From Anaerolineae bacterium (GTDB lineage: Bacteria > Chloroflexota > Anaerolineae > Promineifilales > Promineifilaceae), in contig JAMLHW010000018.1 in assembly GCA_023954475.1 (NCBI GenBank), forward strand, positions 1 to 64,000: a DNA stretch of 64,000 nt. Direction: 5' to 3'. Shown in pieces: positions 1 to 9,869 of the stretch (the stretch's first letter is position 1; each line of letters opens with the position of its first letter). The position numbers and the translations under genes were made by a program. The notes beneath the pieces are model-generated. The model saw only the letters and a program-made list of their open reading frames with translations. It did not search any database and was not told the origin of the DNA.

Positions 1-345
1 CAACTGATTTTTCGCGGCAGTCGGGCATTTCAGGAGGTTGTGTTTCACCACAAGCCGTCGCGCACGGTGATTCTGACTGATTTGATCGAAAACTTTGAAG
101 CAGCGAAGGTGAGTTGGCAATACCGGTGGCTGGTAACACTGGCAGGTACGAAGCACCCGGACGGCAAGGCACCGATCGATATGCGGATGACGTTTTGGAG
201 AGGCAAAAAACAGGCGCGTCAATCGGCCGAAACGATCATCGGCTGGCAACCGGAGCGCGTCATTCTGGCGCATGGCCGCTGGTACCCGGAAAACGGCACA
301 GCCGAGCTAAAGCGCGCCTTCCGCTGGCTCGGCAAATTCGATTAG
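1..345 (+). CDS. DUF4336 domain protein, 5' end outside window
   Basis: C-terminal part of a DUF4336 protein, a family with a metallo-beta-lactamase-like fold and no established reaction. The reading frame is open to the first base of the window, so the gene starts upstream; the GTG at position 40 is internal. The fragment carries the family signature EVVFHHKPSRTVILTDLIEN near its start and a terminal stretch with VILAHGRW, the expected late histidine region. It ends in the usual family position after an Arg-Trp-Leu helix. A 134-bp gap with no recognisable element separates it from the convergent glycosidase gene. Confidence 0.8.
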   Translation, partial: QLIFRGSRAFQEVVFHHKPSRTVILTDLIENFEAAKVSWQYRWLVTLAGTKHPDGKAPIDMRMTFWRGKKQARQSAETIIGWQPERVILAHGRWYPENGTAELKRAFRWLGKFD

Positions 346-479
346 GACGCTGGTTTGATGAGCTTGAGGGGTTGCGGGAGCGCGAGCATCCTGCTCGCCA
401 ATGATAATGCGGCCAAGATGGTCGCGCTCCGATCCGCCAGTTTAGCGATTTGCAAACGGCGCTAAGTCAAGTCAGGTTC

Positions 480-3155
480 TCAAGGCGTTTCCAGCCCATA
501 ACCAAACGGGAACAGAACGGCTTCATCGGTGATGGTCGTGAAATCCAGCGGCAGTTGATCGGCGCTGAGCGGCCATGTGAATGCCGTCTTGCCCGTAAAC
601 GGCTTGTCGCCGAACAACACATCCGCCACACCCTGCCCTTCTGTCCCCGGCAACCACGCGGCAACCAGAGCATCCCAGTCGGCGACGCGGTCGGCAATCA
701 GCAGCGGACGGCCAGACACCAGCACGACGGCAAGTTGATCACATGTTTCGGCCAGCCGGTTGACGGTGCGCAGATCGGTGACGGGTAAACGCAAGGTCTC
801 GCTGTCACCGACACCTTCGGCATATGGCTCTTCACCAACCACCCCGATACAGACGATCGGCTCGTCTGCGTCGATGTCGCCAAATTGCGCGTATTGGTTG
901 TAGATGACATTGGTTTCGGCCGAAACCGCGTTTTGAATCCCTTCCAAAATGGTCGTGCCTGGTGTGATGGCGCCCTTTTTGCCCTGCCACTCAATCGTCC
1001 AGCCGCCGGACTGTATACCGATGTCATCGGCGGCCGCACCGGCCACGTACAAAGTCGGCAAATCTTTGGCCAATGGCAGCAAATCACCGTCATTTTTGAG
1101 CAATACCTGCGACTGTGCCACAGCATCCCGCGCAACGGCGCGATGCGCTTCTGATCCGACCAGCGGCACTAGATTCGGGTCGGAGTACGGATGTTCAAAC
1201 AAACCCAGCGCAAATTTCACGGATAAAATGTTACTGACTGCTTCGTCAATGCGCTCCAGTGACACATCGCCATTGGCAACCGCTTCGGTCAACGTATCGA
1301 TAAACATGTCCGCGTCATACGGCACCATGTTCATGTCGACGCCGGCGTTGATCGACTGCACCACGGCGGTATAGTAGTCGGGATCGACCTGATCAATACC
1401 GGCCCAGTCGGACACGATAAAGCCGTCAAAACCGAGTTCTTCGCGCAGCACATCGGTGATCAGATAATCTTGTCCGTGCATTTTCATGCCATCCCAACTG
1501 GAGTAGGAAATCATGATATTTTGCGCACCGGCTTCGATCACGGCGGCATACGGCGGCAGGTGGACGGCGCGTAGCGTTGCTTCATCGACTTCGGTAACGC
1601 CCTGATCGATCAGGTAATCGCCGGTGGTGGAACTGCCCCACGCTGTGCCGCCATCGCCGACGTAGTGCTTTGGCGTGCTGAGCACAGTATCGGGCGCGGC
1701 GAGATCGTCACCTTGCAGCCCTTGTAGATAGGCGCTCGCCAGTGATGAGACAATGTCGGTGTTTTCGCTGTAGCTTTCGTAGGTGCGACCCCAGCGGATG
1801 TCCTGCGTCACCGGGACGGCGGGCGCGTAATTCCAGTAGATGCCGGTGGCGATCATTTCCTGTGCGGTAATTCGGCCGATTTCGGTCATCAATTCCGGAT
1901 TGTTAGCCGCGCCCAGCCCGACATTGTGCGGAAACACGACAGCGCCATACACATTCGCGTGTCCGTGCACCGCATCAACCCCATAAATGAGGGGAATGGC
2001 GAGACTGGTTTGCAATGCCTGTGCCTGGAAGCCGTCAACCATTTCAGCCCACGCTTCGACGGTGTTGGTGTCCGGCGAACCGCCGCCACCACTCAAAATG
2101 CCACCGAGATATTTGTTAGTGATGTCGTTGCCACGAACGCTGCCTTTCTCAATCAAGGTCATCTGGCCGATTTTTTCTTCTAGTGACATACGCGACAGCA
2201 AATTGGCAACACGCATTTCGATCGGCAATTCCGGATTCTTGTACGGTGAGTCGGGGTCAGCCGGAACCTGTGTCGGCAGCGGTGTTGGCACCGGCGGCTG
2301 CACAACGACGCTGTCCTGACCGATTTCGTAGAAGATCAGCTGTCCGAACACACTCGGATCGCGATAGGAGTTGTCCGCCATATCGGCCGCTGACCAGATG
2401 GATTTCTGGTTGCGATCAGCTTCATTGGCTCCGTTCAAATGGGCCTGAAAGCCGATAACGTTGCCGTGTGTGTCGGCTATGTTCCAGACGGTATTTTGCA
2501 GCGGAACGGCCAGTTCGACCGCATACCCGCGCTCGGTTGCGACCACAACAGCTTGCGCATCTGCGGTTTCGTTTTGTATACCACCAAAGATCACGTCGTC
2601 TGCATTTCGGCCGATATTGAGCGGCGGAACCGTGATTTGAGCGACGCCGTTGACGTATTCGCCCAAGTCGAGATCGCCGGCCGCATTGATATAAAACTCG
2701 ACCGAATCCTCATTCCAGTATTCGGTTCCGTGCTGGTCTGTAATAATGATCGGATCGATGACATCGGCCATCATGTACAGATATTGGTCGTCCGCCGCAG
2801 CGGCAAACGTCATGGTTGTATCCCAGGCGACGACGGATGTGTCGGGTATCGTGACCCGTGGCACGCCTGCCCAATCGCTCAAATCGCCGTCCAGGGTCAT
2901 GGTCATCGGGAATGGGGCATAATACGTTTCGTTAGGCTCACCGGCGGGAGCGAGGTTACCCGATTCGGCCGAAACCTCGGCAACCTCCGCTGCTTCCTCT
3001 GTGGCCGTGGGCGCGACCGTGGGTGTATCTGCCGGGTCTGAAGCCGTTGCCGGCTCGGTTGCAGCGAGCGGCGTGACGGTTTCGCTGCCGTTGCTACATG
3101 CAACCAGCAGCATCAGCAACAATACGATCAGAAGATAGCTGTGTTTGTTTCTCAT
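480..3155 (-). CDS. Glycoside hydrolase family 3 beta-glucosidase lipoprotein with N-terminal CBM9-like domain
   Basis: Predicted exported beta-glucosidase (891 residues) that would release glucose from beta-glucan oligosaccharides. Residues 1-20 form a lipoprotein signal with lipobox LVAC (Cys20). A Thr/Ala/Pro/Glu-rich linker follows. Residues about 84-275 look like a CBM9/DOMON-type carbohydrate-binding domain (LDGDLSDWAGVP, YWNEDSVEFYINAAGD). From about 305 to the end is a GH3 barrel and C-terminal domain: KHYVGDGG holds the conserved Lys-His (496-497) and GFIVSDWAGIDQV holds the catalytic nucleophile Asp583. The start ATG is preceded by GGTGAGGGAG. With the two GH16 genes upstream on the same strand it makes a plausible laminarin-type pathway: GH16 enzymes cut the chain, GH3 finishes the oligomers. 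Confidence 0.92.
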   Translation of the reverse strand: MRNKHSYLLIVLLLMLLVACSNGSETVTPLAATEPATASDPADTPTVAPTATEEAAEVAEVSAESGNLAPAGEPNETYYAPFPMTMTLDGDLSDWAGVPRVTIPDTSVVAWDTTMTFAAAADDQYLYMMADVIDPIIITDQHGTEYWNEDSVEFYINAAGDLDLGEYVNGVAQITVPPLNIGRNADDVIFGGIQNETADAQAVVVATERGYAVELAVPLQNTVWNIADTHGNVIGFQAHLNGANEADRNQKSIWSAADMADNSYRDPSVFGQLIFYEIGQDSVVVQPPVPTPLPTQVPADPDSPYKNPELPIEMRVANLLSRMSLEEKIGQMTLIEKGSVRGNDITNKYLGGILSGGGGSPDTNTVEAWAEMVDGFQAQALQTSLAIPLIYGVDAVHGHANVYGAVVFPHNVGLGAANNPELMTEIGRITAQEMIATGIYWNYAPAVPVTQDIRWGRTYESYSENTDIVSSLASAYLQGLQGDDLAAPDTVLSTPKHYVGDGGTAWGSSTTGDYLIDQGVTEVDEATLRAVHLPPYAAVIEAGAQNIMISYSSWDGMKMHGQDYLITDVLREELGFDGFIVSDWAGIDQVDPDYYTAVVQSINAGVDMNMVPYDADMFIDTLTEAVANGDVSLERIDEAVSNILSVKFALGLFEHPYSDPNLVPLVGSEAHRAVARDAVAQSQVLLKNDGDLLPLAKDLPTLYVAGAAADDIGIQSGGWTIEWQGKKGAITPGTTILEGIQNAVSAETNVIYNQYAQFGDIDADEPIVCIGVVGEEPYAEGVGDSETLRLPVTDLRTVNRLAETCDQLAVVLVSGRPLLIADRVADWDALVAAWLPGTEGQGVADVLFGDKPFTGKTAFTWPLSADQLPLDFTTITDEAVLFPFGYGLETP

Positions 3156-3314
3156 GAGACTCCCTCACCTTCCTGATTATGAAGACATACCCACCAATGA
3201 TACACCAATTTCATGCCCAATTTCGGCCGAAAGCGACTCCCGTCCATCATCAACGCAGATAAAACTTCTTGAAAGACACGACAGCCGCAGGTGAGAATCG
3301 ATGCCTAAAGAGCA

Positions 3315-3361
3315 AGTAGCTGGTTATTGGTGGGTGTAAGCCCGACCAATAACCAGCTACT
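3315..3361 (-). terminator. 17-bp perfect stem-loop downstream of the giant GH16 gene
   Basis: AGTAGCTGGTTATTGGT (3315-3331) is perfectly repeated in inverted orientation at 3345-3361, with a 13-nt loop that itself contains GGG/CCC. It lies 29 bp beyond the stop codon of the 1770-residue gene and before the GH3 start, so it is placed to end or stabilise the giant transcript. There is no T-run on either side, so it may act as an RNA 3'-end stabiliser or attenuator rather than a classical intrinsic terminator. Confidence 0.65.
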
Positions 3362-3389
3362 AATAATGCTACAGAGCTTTTACCTGGGC

Positions 3390-6300
3390 CTACCGAATCC
3401 GTTTGCTATTAAAAGCAATACCCACCATCAGCAAGCCGACAAGGGCAACAAGCAGCAACGGAACCAACCAGATGTTGGCGCTGCCGTTCAGACTCGACAA
3501 GTTAGCTGAAGTCGGTGCCTGATTGACAACCACAATCGGCCCATGTGTCGTCGTCGTACCGTCTGTGGCGACAGCAACCAACCAGTAATTGAGTGTACCG
3601 ACCGGTGCAGTCGCATCGACCAGTGCATAACTGCTGCCTGTACCGGCGGAACTCGTCGATGCGATCAGGTTTTCGTTAACCTGAACACCATCAGCGAATG
3701 CGCCCGCGCTGCGAATCACATTGAAGCCGGCGTTGTCAACTTCGGCGCTGGTCACCCATTCGACCAAAACGGAACCATCCGCTTGTGGTTCGGCCGAAAA
3801 GTCATCCAACTCAATAGCAGTGGGAATGCCGGTAACGAGACGGATTTGATCGAGCATGAACTCACCGGCTACCTGCGGATTACGGTCACCACTGTCGGGC
3901 ATTTGGAAACCATAGCCCCAAACCTCGTTCAGTCCAAGGCCATCATTCGGCGCATTGTCCGGCTGCGTAGCGCTGCGGGTGAATCCGATAAATGGCAATG
4001 TGATCTGCTGCCATCCCGTGAAGTCATCGACAAAGGTCGCATCGAACCGTTCGGCCGAATTCGGGGCTTGATATACCCGCACATAGTCGACCAGCGTCTC
4101 CTGCGGGAACGTCAGATCAGGGCTTATGGATCCACCAAAGTTGCCGCCGATGGCGAAGTTGAGAATCAGGAAGAACGGATGGTTGAACACCCACTCGTTC
4201 GGTGCCACGTCGGCCGGTATGGCATTGTGATAGTTGATGCCATCCACGTACCAATGAATCTCATCCGGTGTCCATTCGATTGTGAACGTATGGTATTCAT
4301 TGGCAACAGGTTCGCCAAAGTCGTAAGTGCCGCCAAAGGACGAGCCGCCGGAGTAACCAGGGCCGTGAATCGTGCCGAATATTTCGTTCGGGACACGGCT
4401 GACATATTCCATAATGTCAATTTCACCGGTCTGGGGCCATCCGACCTCACCGATGTCTGTGCCGAGCGACCAGAACGCCGGCCAGAGACCATCTTCGCCC
4501 GTCGGCATCTTCATGCGCGACTCAATGCGGCCGTACTCGAATTCTGATTTGTACCACGTGATGAGGCGTGCCGATGTGTATTCACACGGGCCGTAGTAGC
4601 AGATGAGATCCGTATCTTCGGGAAGTTGGTCAAGGGTAATAACGAGATTACCGTCGCCGTCTGTTGAAGCATTGGCCGGATCGTCGGTGTAGAACTCGAA
4701 TTCTGCGTTACCCCATCCCGGATTGTCATTGAGCGTGCCGTCACCAATCTCGTGTGTCCACTTTGTCGGATCAGGCGGCGTGCCTGCCGGCGTGTTGAAC
4801 TCGTCAGACCAGACCATGACCCATTCATCAGGTGGTGTTTCGGCCGTTGTCGCTGCCTGGTTGTCTTGCAGTTCAAACGTATAGGTTTCGCCTGAATTGC
4901 TGCCGTAGAACCAGAAGCTGATGCCGTCGTACAGGCTCCAATCCTCTGGGCCGACAAATGTCGTGCCAAACCCGGCCGGTCCATTATCGGTATTGTAAGA
5001 TCCGTCAAGCACCTGCTCGTATGTCCCTTGTCCGGGCAGTGCGTCCGGATCGCCGGCCATGAGTTCGGTGATGTCGAGCGTGATGTCGCCGTAGGTTTGC
5101 ATGTTGTGGAAACCTTCAAAGTCATTGATCAGGGTTTCATCTTCCGGATCATCATCGAGGATGTTGAGAACCGTTTGACGACGGAAGCCCAGTTCAGCGT
5201 TTTCGGCCGAATACAATACCAGCATGAGGTTACGGTCGCCGTCGTGTTTGGCGTTGTCAAACGTCTCGACGGTGAACGAGGCAGCCGTTTCGCCCGGAGC
5301 AAAGACCAGTTCACCGGCAACAGGTGTGAAGTCGCGATAAGGAATCGCATAACTTTCGGCCGAAGCATAGGTAACCGTAACTGCTTCCGTCGCCGACATA
5401 TTGAGCGTTACCGTAATCGTCGCTGTTTCGCCTTCCACTACCTCATAGTCGCTGAGTTCGTATTGCGCTGTCAGCGGCACATCAGCACCGGAGTTGCCCC
5501 AGACCGAAAAGTCATCGTAGTAGTAATTGTTTGTGCCCATATCGACTGAGCCGTAACCACCAATGGCATAGCCATGAACTTCAGTCAGGTTAAAGCCGTC
5601 ATTGGGTGCACCGTTGCCAATTTCCTTGCGCGTGAATTCGTCCCAGGTGAATTGGAAGAATTGCCAACCGTCAAAGTCATCGGGAATATCAATGCTCCAC
5701 CGTTCGGCGTCATCGACTGTGGAATCGGGATTGCGATTGTCGAGAACATCGACAAACAATGTGCCGCCCGTATTGTTGCCATACAACCAGAAGCAAACAC
5801 CTTGATACCCTTCCCAATCGACCGATACCCATTCATCAACCGTTTCGTTTGTAAAAGCGTTGACAAAGACAGCAAAAGCACCTGGTGGCAACGTATTCAG
5901 TTCATCGAGTACGTTGTTATCGGCCGGTGCACCAGGAACCTGGGTTGGTGGCGTATCCGTTATCGATGCTTCAATAGAGCCACCGCCACCGGCAACCGTG
6001 AAGTAGCCGACCGGTATGCCGTTCGGATCCGTGCCGGATGGCAACTCACCATCTTCAAAGTCGTCGACGACATCGACACGCACCACAAGGCTTACATCGT
6101 CGATATAGTAATCATTGTCCATCGGTGCTGCGCCGAAACCGCCAAACGCGTAGCCGTGCACTTCGGTCAGGTTGAAGCCGTCATTGGGAGCGCCGTTGCC
6201 CACATCTTTACGAACAAATTCGTCCCAACCGATCTCGAAATATTGCCAACCATCAAAGTCGTCATTGATGTCGTAGACAAATCGCTCGGCATCATCCGTA

Positions 6301-8702
6301 GTGGAGCCGGGATTGCGGTTGTCGAGAATATCGACAAATATCACGCCGCCGGTGTTATTGCCGTACAGCCAAAAACCAAATCCGGAATAACTGCTCCAAT
6401 CCTGTGGAACCCATTGGTCAGCCGTCTCATTCGTGAATTTGTAAGAAAAACCGGCGAATGATCCGGGCGTGACGAAGAGATGTTCTTGCAGTGCTTTATT
6501 ACCTGCGGCCGAACCGGGCACAGGCGCAGGCAATGTTTCCGTTATGGCAAGAGAAACGGTTGACGAACCGCCGGCAAAGTAATCATAGCCCACTGTGTTG
6601 CCGTCGGGATCCGTGCCGCTGAAGATCTCACCTGTCTGGTAATCCTGAATGATGACGTTTTTGCCGGACGGCGTGTCGGTTTCATCGTCACCGATGATCA
6701 GTGTCGCCGGATTGGGGTTGCCCAGTTCCGCATTTTCGGCATCGGAGAGAGTCAGAATGACAGTGCGTGCATCGTCGTTTTCATCATTATCGAACGTTTC
6801 GACAGTGAACGCTTGTTCCGTAACGCCGGGTGCAAAGACGAGTTGACCGCTCGTAGCGGTGTAATCACTTCCTGCGACTGCTGTGCCATCGCTGGTAGCG
6901 TAGGTGACGGTCACAGTTTCGGCCGAAAAAGTGGTCAACGCCGCGGTAATGGTAGCCGTGTTGCCTTCCATCACATTGAATTCACTGCTTGCAAAAGCAA
7001 CCTTGAGCGTCACATTACCTGCATCGCCAAATACACTGAACATATCCAACACGAGCGAACCGCTCGAAACAGGCAATGGATAAGCCCAGGCCCGGATATC
7101 GATCAAGTTGAGGCCGTCATCCGGTGCTCCCGGCTCCTGGAACCCACCGCGCACAAACGTCGACCAGGGAGCAACAATTAGCTGCCAACCATCGAAGTTG
7201 TCTTCAAATGTATGCACGAAGCGCTCGACAACCGGGTTGCCGGGCGTCCCGTCCTGTATTTCAAACGTAAACGTGTCACCGGAATTGTGGCCATAGAACC
7301 AATATGTAATTCCATCCAGATCACTCCAATCGCGCCCTTCCGCAAACGTCGCGCCAAAGCCGCCGAAACCGACACCGCCACCTGCAATGTCGAATGTACC
7401 GGAAATAATGCCATTGTCGCCTACTTGTCCAGGCTGCGCATATGGAGAATCATCGGCTACAGTTGCCAACGCGGGATTGACCGTACCCCCATATTGGAAC
7501 CAGCCCGGCGGATAATCCGGATCAAAGTCAGCAAACGGATCAATGTTGGTCACTTCAATGTTGTCCAGCATAAATTCACCGGAACTGACCGGCAGAGGGA
7601 ATACCCACGCTTTGATAGCATTCAACTGGAAGCCGTTATCCGGTGCACCGGGGTCCTGGAAATCGCCCCGGACAAACGTCGAAAATGGAATCAAGATAGT
7701 GCGCCAACCGGTAAAATCATCGACAAACAGCCCGTGGAAGCGTTCGACAACCGGATCGGAACCATCCTGAGCTTCAAATGTGTAGGTCAGCCCACTGTTG
7801 TTGCCAAAGAAATCAAATGTAATCGCCTGATAATCCGTCCAATCCTGACTGGGTAGCAAGGCACCAAAGCCACCAAAACCGGCTCCCGCAACGTCGTAGG
7901 TGACAGACAACACGTCGTTGCCGTCGATGTTGATCACGTTGGCATTGACTATACTCGAATAGACGAACCAATCGGCCGGAAAACCGCCTTCAAAATCAGC
8001 CACCACAGGTGGGAACTCGCCGATTGTCGGCTCGCCTGCCGTGAACGCAAACAGGTCGAAATCAACTTCAACGGTTGAACCGGAGCCGCCGACAACGCCG
8101 CTAATCACGATCACAACTTCGTCCAGATTGCCGTTAAACGTACCGTCGCCACCGGTAAACAGGTTGATAAAACTACTGACCGGCGCACTGATTTGAGTCC
8201 ATTGATCATCGAACTCGGCACTGGTGAAGACCGTATCCAAGCGGAAAGAGTCTTCCTCGCCATCTGTCCAACCGTTACCGTCAAGGTCTTCACGAATCGT
8301 GATTTCGAGTGTGTATTGGTCGACTGTCGCATTGCTCTGGTTATACACCCAAACTGAGAACCAGGGATCGGCCGGCGGTACAACTTGTGCTGCATTGTCA
8401 AAGTTATTGAAAGCGCCACCGTAAAAGCCACTTGCTGTCCCTTCACCACCCCAACCGGTGCTGAGATAATAACTGCCTTCGTATGGATGGTCGTCGAGGA
8501 CACCGCCACCGCCGCCGGCAGCGTTGCCACCGAAAAAGAGCCAATCGGCCGAATCGCCGTCTTCAAAATCATCGATGATGGTGAGTTCGGCTACTGGTTC
8601 GGCCGAAACTCTGGTACTACCCATGGCCCCCATCAGCGCAAAAACGCCGAGCAGGACAACGGCCAGCGCTGCCAAAATAACAAACAATCTATTGCTTTTC
8701 AT
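3390..8702 (-). CDS. Giant surface protein: CBM-like modules, two Calx-beta domains and a GH16 beta-glucanase nested in the last CBM
   Basis: 1770-residue secreted, cell-anchored beta-glucanase. Residues 1-34 are a signal peptide. Four kinds of module follow: 40-222 a jelly-roll-like domain; 230-387 and 395-558 related CBM11/CIA30-like modules (FVDDFTGW, DNFDGWQ); 565-674 Calx-beta; 680-875 and 876-1068 another pair of related modules; 1075-1187 a second Calx-beta; then a further CBM-like module split into 1190-1282 and 1548-1624. Between those halves lies GH16 (about 1290-1545) with the catalytic GEIDIME motif (Glu1427 and Glu1432). A fibronectin-like region (VLVEWVTSAEVDNAGFNVI) precedes a C-terminal membrane segment (about 1743-1763) and a basic tail NSKRIR, consistent with membrane or sorting anchorage. 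Start ATG has GGAGAAT upstream. Substrate (laminarin, mixed-linkage glucan or other) is inferred from the GH16 subtype only. Confidence 0.9.
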   Translation of the reverse strand: MKSNRLFVILAALAVVLLGVFALMGAMGSTRVSAEPVAELTIIDDFEDGDSADWLFFGGNAAGGGGGVLDDHPYEGSYYLSTGWGGEGTASGFYGGAFNNFDNAAQVVPPADPWFSVWVYNQSNATVDQYTLEITIREDLDGNGWTDGEEDSFRLDTVFTSAEFDDQWTQISAPVSSFINLFTGGDGTFNGNLDEVVIVISGVVGGSGSTVEVDFDLFAFTAGEPTIGEFPPVVADFEGGFPADWFVYSSIVNANVINIDGNDVLSVTYDVAGAGFGGFGALLPSQDWTDYQAITFDFFGNNSGLTYTFEAQDGSDPVVERFHGLFVDDFTGWRTILIPFSTFVRGDFQDPGAPDNGFQLNAIKAWVFPLPVSSGEFMLDNIEVTNIDPFADFDPDYPPGWFQYGGTVNPALATVADDSPYAQPGQVGDNGIISGTFDIAGGGVGFGGFGATFAEGRDWSDLDGITYWFYGHNSGDTFTFEIQDGTPGNPVVERFVHTFEDNFDGWQLIVAPWSTFVRGGFQEPGAPDDGLNLIDIRAWAYPLPVSSGSLVLDMFSVFGDAGNVTLKVAFASSEFNVMEGNTATITAALTTFSAETVTVTYATSDGTAVAGSDYTATSGQLVFAPGVTEQAFTVETFDNDENDDARTVILTLSDAENAELGNPNPATLIIGDDETDTPSGKNVIIQDYQTGEIFSGTDPDGNTVGYDYFAGGSSTVSLAITETLPAPVPGSAAGNKALQEHLFVTPGSFAGFSYKFTNETADQWVPQDWSSYSGFGFWLYGNNTGGVIFVDILDNRNPGSTTDDAERFVYDINDDFDGWQYFEIGWDEFVRKDVGNGAPNDGFNLTEVHGYAFGGFGAAPMDNDYYIDDVSLVVRVDVVDDFEDGELPSGTDPNGIPVGYFTVAGGGGSIEASITDTPPTQVPGAPADNNVLDELNTLPPGAFAVFVNAFTNETVDEWVSVDWEGYQGVCFWLYGNNTGGTLFVDVLDNRNPDSTVDDAERWSIDIPDDFDGWQFFQFTWDEFTRKEIGNGAPNDGFNLTEVHGYAIGGYGSVDMGTNNYYYDDFSVWGNSGADVPLTAQYELSDYEVVEGETATITVTLNMSATEAVTVTYASAESYAIPYRDFTPVAGELVFAPGETAASFTVETFDNAKHDGDRNLMLVLYSAENAELGFRRQTVLNILDDDPEDETLINDFEGFHNMQTYGDITLDITELMAGDPDALPGQGTYEQVLDGSYNTDNGPAGFGTTFVGPEDWSLYDGISFWFYGSNSGETYTFELQDNQAATTAETPPDEWVMVWSDEFNTPAGTPPDPTKWTHEIGDGTLNDNPGWGNAEFEFYTDDPANASTDGDGNLVITLDQLPEDTDLICYYGPCEYTSARLITWYKSEFEYGRIESRMKMPTGEDGLWPAFWSLGTDIGEVGWPQTGEIDIMEYVSRVPNEIFGTIHGPGYSGGSSFGGTYDFGEPVANEYHTFTIEWTPDEIHWYVDGINYHNAIPADVAPNEWVFNHPFFLILNFAIGGNFGGSISPDLTFPQETLVDYVRVYQAPNSAERFDATFVDDFTGWQQITLPFIGFTRSATQPDNAPNDGLGLNEVWGYGFQMPDSGDRNPQVAGEFMLDQIRLVTGIPTAIELDDFSAEPQADGSVLVEWVTSAEVDNAGFNVIRSAGAFADGVQVNENLIASTSSAGTGSSYALVDATAPVGTLNYWLVAVATDGTTTTHGPIVVVNQAPTSANLSSLNGSANIWLVPLLLVALVGLLMVGIAFNSKRIR

Positions 8703-8774
8703 AATATTCTCCGTTTGGAACTGTGAGATGTATTTTACGGCTCTTGCCGCATCAATTTACAGACACTTTTTTGC

Positions 8775-9635
8775 CTATTGTTGAGTTTGATATACCCGCA
8801 CATAGTCAACCAACATACGCTGCGGAAAGACGGTCGATTCATCCGGATACCCCGGCCACAGACCACCAACGGCGACATTTAACAGAATGAAAAAGGGTTG
8901 ATCATAGACCCATTCACCGGGCACATCGGCGGGCGTCAGCGAAAAATACGGAATACCATCCATGTACCAGCGGATTTCTTCCGGTTCCCACTCAACAGCA
9001 AACTCGTGAAAATCGGCCGAATAAGGTTCACCTGCCAGATAACGGCTGGCTCCAATCCCATTCCCGCCGGAATACCCCGGACCGTGAACTGTCCCATGGA
9101 TCATCTGTGGCTCTCGGCCGATGTTTTCCATGATGTCAATTTCGCCACTCGTCGGCCAACTTACCGTTGTGATGCTATCGCCAAGCATCCAGAAAGCAGG
9201 CCAGATGCCCTGCCCTTCCGGAATGCGAATGCGTGCTTCAATCCGGCCATATTGCCACGATTGCAATCCCTGTGTTTTGAGACGCGCAGACGTGTGATCC
9301 TGGTTGACAAAACGCTCTTGTCGCGCCTCGATGACAAGCATCCCATCTTCAATACGCGCGTTTTCAGGTCGGTCTGTATACGTTTGAGCTTCAGAATTGC
9401 CCCATCCGTTGCCACCGATATCAAATTTCCAGTTGTCGTGATCAATGTCGGGACCATCAAACTCATCGTGCCAGACCAGATTCCATCCCTCTCGTTGCCA
9501 TTCAGGGGTTGCAGTTGGTTGCGGGGTCGGTGCAGGAGTTAGTGTGGGGATCGCAGGTGAGGCTTGGGCTCCACAGGCAACCATCAGTGCCATCGAACCC
9601 AGTATAAAAATCAATACTTTGAGATGCTTACTCAC
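8775..9635 (-). CDS. GH16 family endo-beta-glucanase lipoprotein
   Basis: Compact one-domain GH16 enzyme. I place the start at GTG 9635 (286 residues) because GGGAG lies six bases upstream and this gives a short, normal lipoprotein signal ending in LMVAC; an in-frame start 17 codons upstream gives an odd N-terminus. A Pro/Thr-rich linker precedes the catalytic domain, whose GEIDIMENIG motif supplies the nucleophile and acid/base (Glu165 and Glu170). It ends in DYVRVYQ, as does the GH16 domain of the neighbouring giant protein, so the two are paralogous catalytic units, one free and one modular. It is divergent from the LacI-type regulator and shares its operator region. Confidence 0.9.
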   Translation of the reverse strand: MSKHLKVLIFILGSMALMVACGAQASPAIPTLTPAPTPQPTATPEWQREGWNLVWHDEFDGPDIDHDNWKFDIGGNGWGNSEAQTYTDRPENARIEDGMLVIEARQERFVNQDHTSARLKTQGLQSWQYGRIEARIRIPEGQGIWPAFWMLGDSITTVSWPTSGEIDIMENIGREPQMIHGTVHGPGYSGGNGIGASRYLAGEPYSADFHEFAVEWEPEEIRWYMDGIPYFSLTPADVPGEWVYDQPFFILLNVAVGGLWPGYPDESTVFPQRMLVDYVRVYQTQQ

Positions 9636-9696
9636 AGCATGCTCCCAACGCCTGCTTGTAATCGCTTTCGATATATTGGCGGACAATGACGAGAAG

Positions 9697-9711
9697 TTGA
9701 AAGCGTTTTCA
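9697..9711. promoter_or_regulatory. LacI-family operator-like palindrome, site 1
   Basis: TTGAAAGCGTTTTCA is an imperfect palindrome with central CG, the usual shape of LacI/GalR-family operators. It lies 62 bp upstream of the small GH16 gene start. A near-identical copy in opposite orientation is found at 9824-9838. Placement suggests control of the divergent GH16 gene. Confidence 0.65.
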
Positions 9712-9818
9712 CAATAATAGCATTGGATAGGTTGTCAGTCAAGCTATGTCTTGACAATTTTGTTGCTAAACGATACCGCGTTGCTCTGATTTGGGACACC
9801 AAACGACGGTATTCCATT

Positions 9819-9847
9819 TTGTATGAAAACGCTTTCTATGTTACATT
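9819..9847 (+). promoter_or_regulatory. lacI-type regulator promoter with operator site 2 between -35 and -10
   Basis: A candidate -35 TTGTAT (9819-9824) and -10 TACATT (9842-9847) are separated by 17 bp. The spacer is almost entirely filled by the operator-like palindrome TGAAAACGCTTTCTA (9824-9838), which equals the reverse complement of site 1 with one mismatch. This is the geometry expected for autorepression. The two sites are 127 bp apart centre to centre, compatible with a repression loop. Confidence 0.6.
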
Positions 9848-9869
9848 ATCAAAAAGGGATAATTCGCGC

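Noticed and set aside
3543-4547. Plus-strand open frame of 334 codons opposite the giant GH16 gene
   Set aside because: Antisense shadow of a repetitive gene; Cys/Arg-rich, no recognisable domain.
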